NCBI RefSeq assembly: GCF_965363235.1
Contig: NC_134842.1
Coordinates: forward strand, 8,476,192 to 8,540,191
Direction of reading: 5' to 3'
Length of the DNA: 64,000 nt
Source: Mytilus galloprovincialis
Lineage: Eukaryota > Mollusca > Bivalvia > Mytilida > Mytilidae
Shown: one piece after another, positions 48,801 through 59,538 of the stretch
How positions within the stretch are numbered: position 1 is the first letter of the stretch
Layout of the letters: the number at the start of each line of letters is the position of its first letter
The notes under the pieces: generated by a model
Told to the model about the DNA's origin: nothing
The model's input: only the letters and a program-made list of their open reading frames with translations
The model's database searches: none
Made by a program: the position numbers and the translations under genes

Positions 48801-51800
48801 TGGACCAGTCAGAACTTTTCATGTGGGACAATATGAGCTCTTAATTTAAAAAAAAGTGGGACAATCGGGAATAAGCCCTACAGACTTGAGCAATTCTAAA
48901 ATAAACACTGTTGATGTATCTCTTTTAAATTTTCTATTAAAAAGTGTTTTACATTTACGAATGCACTATATTGTATCTGTATCTAAAATATTAAACGCAT
49001 TTATTTCGTGATAGAAATTAAGTAAATGCTTAAGTAACCATTTTATTACTTTTCCCCCTCTTTTCGAGTTTGTCAAACAAAAATAAACTACTTTGTTGAA
49101 AATGCTGTTGTGTTAACCAAAGTTTCCTTAATCTTATTACTTGAATAACCTCGAACTTCCTCGTCATTTGGATATAGTTGCTAAATAATTCCGAAATGTA
49201 TGGATTAATACAGTTTATCTAAATAAATAGCTACACATGTATTACGTAAACTTTGTGATAGTGTTCCAAAAATGAAGTTTGTTTGTTTGTTATATTTGTA
49301 ATATTTGTAATGTTTAAGAAAAATAAAGTTGTTGGAAATATGACGAAAATATTACCAGACTTAAAAAAGTTTTTTTTTAACTGAAATGTTGCAAAATATT
49401 TTGGAGCGACTGTCAATCGGCCATTCGCATATAAGTGCAAATGGTGACTATATATTATTAGCGGGAAGAAGAAACTGTGCGTTTAAGCAATAACATGTCG
49501 TAAATGTGTGCACTTCCACATATAGCAAACGCCGACACCATTTAACATAATGATACAACTATTCAAACGAGAAAACCATTGATTTACAAAACACTATACG
49601 ACAAACAAATACAGAAACAAACAACAACTATTGAATTACAGATTGAAACTCCGTTCCTGACTTATTCGTATGATTATCATATATAATATTTAGCGCGGTT
49701 AAACATCAATTTAGAATTTCAATAACGAAACCATCACTCAAGGATTATTTGATTTGATAAATTTCTAAACTATTCTAAAGTTTCGAGCATATAAAAAAGA
49801 AGATGTGGTATGATTGCCAATGAGACAACTATCCACAAAAGACCAAAATGACACAAACATTAACAACTATAGGTCACCGTACGACCTTCAACAATGAGCA
49901 AAGCCCATACCGCATAGTCAGCTATAAAGGCCCCGATAAGACAATGTAAAACAATTCAAACGAGAAAACTAACGGCCTTATTTAAGTAAAAAAATGAACG
50001 AAAAACAAATATGTAACACATAAACAAACGACAACCACTGAATTGCAGGCTCCTGACTTGGGACAGGCACAGATTTAAATAATGTGCCGGAGTTAAACAT
50101 ATTAGCGGGATCCCAACCCTCCCCCTAACCTGGGACAGTGGTATAACAGTACAACATAAGAACGAACTATAAAAATCAGTTGAAAAAGGCTTAACTCATC
50201 AGATAGACACAAATACAAGTGGACGTGGCCGGGTACTTATACATCCCGACACAAAAAGTCACAATAAACAGATCTGAGAGTACTCGCAGTTATCTGACAG
50301 CTATTTCAAAGCCACTAACAACTAATAAAAAGTCATGCCTCTGAGACTTAACGTTCGTTTAAGTCTTTGAATATCCCATGTATTCTACAAATTGGTGTAC
50401 GTACACCATTGCTCACACGTTTGAGGATGACAGACTAACTTACGACCAGAATGAATAAGAATGAGTCTATATAACAAGATCCAAAATATTTCTAGTGTAA
50501 AAGACTTTAACCTCGCCACATTATTTATGTATGTGCCTGTACCAAGTCAGGAGCCTGTATATTCAGTGGTTGTCGTTTGTTTATGTGTTACATATTTGTT
50601 TTTTCATTTATTTTTTTGACATGAATAAGGCCGTTAGTTTTCTCGTTTGAATTGTTTTACATTGTCTTATCGGGGCCTTTTATAGCTGACTATGCTGTAT
50701 GGGCTTTCCTCATTGTTGAAGGCCGTACGGTGACCTAATGCTGTTAATGTCTGTGTCATTTTGGTCTTTTGTGGATAGTTGTCTCATTTGCAATAATACC
50801 ACATCTTCTTTTTTATAAGAATGCCAACTCCTCACACGTACAATTATTACTTCATTTTCTTTTTTTCACTCATCTAATTATTATATCTATTTTAATTCAA
50901 TATTGTATCCATATAAATGTATATGAACGCTTACATATATATAATTATTGCGATATCATATATAAGAGAGAGGCAAAGTGTACCAAAGGATAATCACACT
51001 AAAAAGGGTTGAAACAAACCAACAAAGCCGCAGCTGAATGAAAAACAACAAGATACACAACAGTCCACAAAACAAATGGTCCGAGAACACAATTAATTCG
51101 TAGTGCATTTCTTTTAGACATAAATGAAAATTTAAAAAATCCCACCTGCGCTTTTTTAATGAAACTTTTACAGTGTGTTGTACTAATTTTGGGACAAATT
51201 ATATCAAAATTATAGAAAACTTCATCGCGTCTAACTCAAAATATGGACAATTTTGTGTTTAGGGTGTCTTGAAATCTTTTGACAGCTTCCGAAGTGCTAA
51301 TTTTTAACCTTTTTCAGCTGGACCAAATCACTACTTTCCTGTAAAATTCTGGACCCAAATTTTTTTACAGTGTAATTTCACCCCCCCCCCCCTACTTACA
51401 ATGTGAGGCATTAAACAAGGAGAAATAAATTTAGAAGGGGTATACAAATTATTGGCAAGTAACCCACTGTTATCACTAGGGACTAATAACGAAAATCAAG
51501 GGACGACAATTGTGGTCTCGGACGAAATCATTGAAATTTAAAATCTGAGCAACAAGAACCAATGCAACTGTGATGATGTATGGTTAACTGGAAGAGTAAG
51601 ATAATCCTGCTCCGTCCATTAAGTTTTAAAAAGTCATGTATTAAACTCAAACTCTCGAACACGTTGTCTTGGAAGATCTTTATTCCAAGGGGGTCCTTAA
51701 TAGTTGCTTTTTGATAATCCTATAAGGAGTTTATAATTTAACTCCTTGCGAACACTTTCATAAGGAACGAAAATTCCCATCTGCATCTTTTTGAAAAGAT

Positions 51801-54800
51801 TGCAAATATTGTTTAAATTAAATAGGGTATCCCATTTCAAACCCAGCGTCTCGGAAAATCTCATTTTAGGGCACTAGACAATGATTAAATGTAGTAATTC
51901 GATAATAATACATGGATTTCTCGCGAAAACATCGTTAAGGCGAAATTTAAAGTTTGTCTTGGCTGATTGAAGAAATTTCACAATAAAAACTGAAACGCAA
52001 AAACGCAAAAACGCATAAAGATGTTTATTCAGGACAATAACTTATATAAAACAACAGCAGAAATACATATAATGTATCACAAATGGATGTTGTAAAATAC
52101 TGTAGGTGATACTTAAACGTAATGTTCTATTTATTTTTTTTGTCGTTAAGGGGACTGGAGGGTATTAATCCATTATTTTTTAAATATACATGTAGGATTT
52201 TGCTTGTTTTTCTATAGATGAACTTTTATCATATACTAAATAGAAAAATCAAATAAAAACATGGGGTTATCGTTCACTTAAGCTCACAATCTGCCCTCGA
52301 AAGAAGCAACCATTTTTGTTAAGGTACTTTTTTTTAAGTTGAACTAATAGGAGAAATAGAGAGATATATATATCGAAATAAAAAAAGAACTAAATTACAG
52401 AAATCGATTTAATTTTACAACTGTTTAGTTTACGTAAAGCATATTTGAAAAATATCTATAGGTCACCGATGAGTTGAAAAAGACATTTTAATTCTAATGC
52501 CAAAACAAAATGTCATTATTGCACTAAAGGGAGACAATTTGGAGTTTTTACAGTGATATAAACATTTGAAAAATAAATCTGAGGCCAAAATCATTCGATT
52601 TTTTGGGTTGATTTTTGAGCCAATTCATAAAGTTATAACTAATAGTGTAATAAATAAAATTTGTAATGAAAATAAAAATGATAAAATTTTTGCTGAAATT
52701 ACCCTCGAGCCTCCGAAAGAGCAAGTATTGCACAAAAAAAAAAGGGAATCATCCTTTAACGGAAACAACTCTTGAAATCATCGGCTATTCGTCGATGACT
52801 AAAGGCTATTTATTTCTGAAATCTAAATTTTGTTTTGCTGTTCTGAGTGTTCAAGATGTTACATGCAGCTAAAATATTGGTAAAACATTTGAAAAAATAC
52901 TGATCTGTATAAAATTTACACAAAAGTAAACGAATGAAAGCCACTGGAATGCAGTCCAGGACTCGGATAAATAAGCACATTTAAACAAGAGTGCACACAC
53001 TGAAATGTCTCGCCTACTTTACTCATCATTAATATTATGTTGATAGCCCTAAGTATAAAGATTTATTACAACTGCCACATAAACTTAACATTAACCAAGA
53101 TAGCTAAACAAAGACCAAATGAATTATGAAAATGAGGTAAAGGTCAGACGAACCATACCAGGCAGACATGAACAGCTAACAATTCTTCGATACAACAAAT
53201 ATACTTGACCTTTTACTTATAGTTTAAGAAAAACAGACCAAAACACAAAAACTTAACACTGTGCAATGAACCGTGAAATTGAGGTCATGGTCAAATAAAA
53301 CCTGGGAGACTTATATATAGATCATAAGACATTTTCATGCACCAAATATAGTGACCTTTGGCATATAATATTAGATAAAAAGACCAAAACTCAAAAACTG
53401 AACTTTGACCACTGAACCATGAAAATGAGGTCAAGGTCAGATGATATCTTCCCGCTAGACATGTACACCTTACAATCATTCCATACAACAAATATTGTAG
53501 ACTCATTGCATAAAGTATGAGAAAAACAGACCAAGACAGAAAAATTTAACTATAACCACTGAACCGTGAAAATGAGGTCAAGGTCAGATGACACCTGCCA
53601 GTTGGACATGTACACGTTACAGTCCTTCCATACACCGAATATACTAGCCCTGTTGCTTATAGTATCTGAGATGTGGACTTGACCACCAAAACTTATTCTA
53701 ACCTTTGTTCACTGATCCACGAAATGAAGTCGAGGTCACGTGAAAACTGTCTGACGGGCATGAGTACCTTGCAAGGTACGCACATACCAAATATAGTTAT
53801 CCTATTACTTATAATAAGAGAGAATTCAACATTACAAAAATTCTGAACTTTTTTTTCAAGTGATCACTGAACCATGAAAATGAGGTCAAGGACATTGGAC
53901 ATGTGACTGACAGAAACTTCGTAACATGAGGCATCTATATACAGAGTATGAAGCATCCAATTCTTCCACCTTCTAAAATATTAAGCTTTTCAGAAGTTAA
54001 CTTACGCCGCCGCAGCCGCCGCCGCCGCCGGATCACTATTCATATGTCGAGCTTTCTGCAACAAAAGTTACAGGCTCGACTAAAATGACATATAACGACT
54101 TATATGAACTGAGTGGCAATAAAAGCACAAGTCTAACACTTACTTTTTAAAAAATTAAAATCTTTATTTAAAATGGTCATCTTTAAACAAACAAAAATTG
54201 AATATGAAAATTTACAATTCCAACAATAGATCGATATTAAACAGAAATGTTTCATTATCATTTTTCGGCTACAATTGGTATATGAACCATCCAAATGTCA
54301 AAATATCAACATAGAGTATTTACAAAGAATGTTTCTGTTATGTTGTGCAACTAAATCTCTACAGCAAATGGTAGTGACAACACTAGATGTTAATTAGGAT
54401 CCAGCGAAAAGCCAGGCTTTTGTCCACGAAGGTAGCAAATTGTCGGTGTGACTATCGCTGACGGCTTTTGGTAACACACGATATGGTTGTTGGTCATGTT
54501 GTTATCACCAAGGGAAGGTCATCGTGCTCTTAATTTCCACACAAACTGATATAGCTCCAAAGGTTTAACAATGAACACCAATGGACACTCATGTCAATTG
54601 GAAGGCCACGCGGAATCAATATCGGAGATGTTAAAGACAAATGCATCGGTCATGCTGGGCTTTTGTTGCTTAATGTCTAAATGGACATGGCCTATAATTA
54701 AAAGATCCTTTTGCGGAATTTGTGGATTATTTGGTCAACTGTATACAGTCTACGAGCAATTGCATCCTGGGAAAAGCCTCATTAGATAAACCCCAATTTG

Positions 54801-57800
54801 TTTGTAATTGGTTGTCAGAAAGACCTGGCATATAGTCTTATATTTATTGAACTTACTTACTTACAATAAGGGATAAGCCAGCGAGTAAGTCAGCAAAGGG
54901 TTAGGGAAGTACCTTGGTATATAAAAAAGTCGAAATAAACAATTGCCGGCTGGCCAAGAGATTCTCCACGTGGGGTATGATGCCAGAGGTAGAAGTAGGC
55001 ATTGCCTTAAAAAAGGCACAGATCACTTAGGCCCAAGACCCGTACGAGTTTGACAACAATTAATTAAAAGGGTAAGGTGGTACCTCTGTTTGCAACGAAG
55101 TCGAAATACACTTTAATAATTGCCGGCTGGCCAAACTAAAAGATTCTCCACGTAGGCCATTTTACCAGAGATAGAGGAGGGCATTGCCATACAAATTTCT
55201 TATAGCACTTATGCCCTAGACCCGTACGAGTTTGACAATAATGAATCAAAAGGGGGAGATGGTACCTCTGTTTACAACAAAGTCGAAATAAAGTATTGCC
55301 GGCTGGCCAAATTAAGAGGTTCTCCGCGTAGGCCATTTTACCAGAGATAGATATGGTAATTGCCTTTAAAATGGCATATAACACTAATTCCAAAGACCTG
55401 TACGATTTTGCCTGCAAGGGGTTAAAAATAAAAGGTGTTACCTTTGTTTACAACGAAGTCGAAATAAACCTCTACCTCTGGTATAATGATCCACGTAGAG
55501 AATCCCGGAGTTTGGCCTACCGGCTACAGTTATTTTGACTTTAATGTGAACAGAGGTACCACCTCCTCATTTTAGCTCTTTACTGACAAACTCGTACGGG
55601 TATATGCCATATAAGTGCTATAGGCTATTTTAAAGGCAATGACCACCTATACCTCTGGTAGCATGGCCCATGTGGTGAATCTCGTAGTTTGAACAGCCGG
55701 CAATATTTCATAACGACTTTGCGATATACTACAATACCCTCCTTTCCTTTTGCTGGCATAAGTGCTATAAACCATTTTAAAGGCAAGACCCACCTCTACC
55801 TCTGGTATCATGATAAACTTCTATTTTTGGCCATCCGGCAATAGTTTATTTCGACTTTGTTATATACCAGGGTACCCTCCTTACCCTTTGCTGACAAACT
55901 CGTACAGATCAATGGAATAAGAAGTATGGGCCATTTTAGATGCAATGTCCACCACTACCTTTGTTATAATGGCCTATGTTGAGAATTTCTTTGTTTGGCC
56001 AGCCGGCAATAATTCATTTCGACTTCGTTGTAAACATAGATACCACCTCCCCCTTTTAACACTTTGCTGAAGCACTGGTACGGGTCTACGGCATAAGTGG
56101 CCATTTTTGAGGCTATGGCCACTTCTACCTCTGGTATCATGGCCCATGTGGAGAATCTCTTCGTTTAGCCAGCCAGCAATAGTTTATTTCGACTTTGTGA
56201 TATACTTAGGTACCCCCTTACCCTTTGCTGATTAACTTACACGGGTCTGGGACATACGTGTTATGGCTATGTTAGAGGTTATGCCTACCTCATCCTCTGA
56301 TATAATACCCCGCGTATAGAATCTCTTAGTTAGGCCAGTCGGCTTAATTTATATTTTCGTTGTAAAAAGAGGCATCGCATCTCCCCTTTAACCTTTTGCT
56401 GACAAACTCGTACAGGTCTAGGGCGTTAGTTTTATCAGCCATTTAAAAGGCAATGCACACATTTAACCTAGGATTAATGGCCAACTTGGAGAATCTCGTA
56501 CTTAAGCAAGCCGGCAATATTTTATTTCGACTTCTTTGTAAACAGAGGTTCCAACTCCCTTTTAAACCCTTTGATGATACCGCGTACTTCTCTAGGGAAT
56601 AAGTGATTTAGGCCATTTTAGAGGCAATGACAACCTCTACCTCTGGTATCATGGCCCACGCGGAGAATCTCTTAGCCATCCAGCAATAGTTTAGTTCGAC
56701 TTTATTATATACTAGGGTACCAACCTTACACTTTGCTGACTAACTCGTACGGGTCTAGGTCATACGTGCTCATGGTCATTTTATAGAGGCAATCCCTTCC
56801 TCTACCTCTCATATTATGGCCCGCGTGGATAATTTCTTAGTTTAGCCAGCGGGCAACAGTTTATTTCAACTTCGTTATATACCGGGCTAATTCATCCCCC
56901 TTTTAACTCATTGTTGACAAACTCGTTCGGGTCTATAGCATAAGTGCTATGAGCCATTTTTAAGAGAATGACTACTCCAACATCTAGTATAAGGGCGCAC
57001 CTAAAAATGTCTTAGTTTGGGCAGCCGTCACTATTTTTGGTGGACTGTGTGATATACTAGAGTATTCCCCTTACCCTCTTCTGACCAACTCGTACGGGTC
57101 GAGGACATAAGTGCCATGGCCCATGGACCATTTAAGAGGCACTGCCTACCTATACCTCTGGTATAATGGCCAACGTGGAGAATCTCTTAGTTTGAAGAGC
57201 TGGCAATAATGAGGTTTATTTTTACTTCGTGATATACCGGCGAAACTCTTGCCCCTTTTAATTCGTTGCTGATAAACTCGTGTAGATCCAGGAAATAAGT
57301 GCTATAAGCCATTTATAAGGGTTTGACTACCTCTTCTTCTGGTATAATGGCCTACCTGGAGTATGTCTTAGTTTAGCCAGCTTTCAATAGTTGTTTTTTA
57401 GACTTAGGGATATACAAGAGTATTCCCCTTGCCCTCTGTTGACCAACACCTACGGGTCTAGGATATTAGTGCTTCGAGCCATTTTAGAGGTAATGCGATA
57501 TATTGTAAAAGACATGAAATTTCATGTACAAATCATTTATAATGTGAGTATGGTCTGTATTTAACTCCTAAAAGGACATGGTATTTTGAAGTTCAAAATG
57601 AAACCTGCCAAAAATATACACATTTTATATCGGACATAAAGCAAAATTATCGGACAAAAAGCAAAACGGACAAAAAGCAACGGACAAAAAGCAAAAGTTT
57701 CGGACAAAAAGCAAAATAATCGGACAAAAGGCAAAACGGACAAAAAGCAACGGACAAAAAGCAAAAGTTTCGGACAAAAAGCAAAATAATCGGACAAAAG

Positions 57801-59504
57801 GCAAAACGGACAAAAAGCAACGGACAAAAAGCAAAAACGAACAAAAAGCGAATTGCGGACAAAAAGCACCGTATCAGTCGGATTCTAGGGGAGTACATGT
57901 GCTTACAGGAACAATGTCTGAAAAAAATATAATTTTCTGCATAAAATAGTCCAAAATATTTTTCGCCTCGCTCCGCTCGGCAAAGGCATCCACATCATTT
58001 CAACCCTGGCTATCCAGGAATGGAGTATTTTTTAATCAACAGCATTGTCCTATATTAGTTATCTTAGAAAGTCTTGCTGATTGCTGAATAAAACTACAAT
58101 AGGGAACAATTTGACAATGATAGAATTTAGTAGTGTCAGCCCTTTGATTATGACCCGTGTATATAGCAAAATCCTAAATACACCGTTTGGTGGTGCGCCT
58201 GTCAAATGCGGAACGTACATATAAGGTAATAGCTAACAGGTGAATATACTACATGTATTGGTATCGGTATCGGATTCGACCCGGAACTTGTTAATTATTG
58301 GCAATATTAATTATGTGGAAAACAAAGGGTCTGGAGTGGTGTTATTTTTAATCTACACCATTGTCCTATATTAGTTCTATATAGAGTTGAATTCTTTGAT
58401 TTGTCGTTTTTACCCGATGACGGATGACAAATTGGACCTCGTAATTTTTGTATTATAGATATATGCCCTGTCGTAACCTTACGCTATGCAGAACTTATGA
58501 GACATATACTTTTTATTTCTGCTTTATACGGGCGTTTATTCTAAATTAGACTAGTTATATTCACTTTTGCCTTTATAGCAGAAATAGATATTATATATAC
58601 AGACATAGGAGCCTTTGTGTCAGTTAAGAGGGTCTTGGTGGTAGGTCTTCATTTTTACATTCTATAATGTTAGGCCATTCTATAATGTTAGGCAATTTTC
58701 TCTATTAAGATTTGTTTTTGACAATTATTTTCTAATCTTTATATTTTATCACCCAATTAATCTATTTTTTTTAAATTTATATCCTTTTTATCTATTCTTT
58801 ATTATTATGGTCATCCTTTTCTATTGTGTATATTCCCATACCCGATGTTTAGAACAAATTCATCTATCCCAAATTGTATTTAATCGAAAAAATTCCTCTC
58901 TTTGTCCATGCTTTATGTCTATCTTCTTTAAGAATATTTTATGTACCTAAACATAGCTTGCTGTATAAATAGGTCACATTCTTTAGACATAGTGATGCCT
59001 GATTTAATAGCTCTATTGGCATACATGGACAACCCCTGCACAGCATACATTAGTAGATCTTGTAGTGCAGATACCTGTGACGTTTTACCGCATACTCCTA
59101 CGGTTACACAGCCTTTCCGGCTCTTGGTCTGCTCGCACTGGAAACAAAACATGTCTGAAATAATAGTGCAAATACAATAAATCAATATATTAAAGGGAAA
59201 CGATGGTCAAACATATATCCGGGTCGAGCAACCGTGTTAAGATATTGTGGTTTTATAACATGACTTGTTTATTTGTATATCACTAGATGATGCCCGTGAA
59301 ATCGTGGTACAATGAATTGGGCAAGTGTTGAAACAAAAAATTTTAAATTTCGCGTGCAGTACTTCGACTGAAAGCTTATAAGACACGGATCGATAACGGT
59401 CTCCGAAGTGTGTAATTTCTCAAAAATTGGCGTTTTCTGTGGAAAAGGATTGTTTCAAAGACAAATTTGGGAAGTACAAAACACTACATTTATACGTCAT
59501 ATCA

Positions 59505-59538
<34 letters not shown>

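Noticed and set aside
57561..57898. Three overlapping reverse ORFs of 69-102 codons
   Set aside because: The same array in reverse; several frames are open at once.
58928..59185. A separate small cysteine-rich protein starting upstream of exon 2
   Set aside because: The extra N-terminal residues come from reading through the acceptor; splicing from exon 1 gives a perfect frame.
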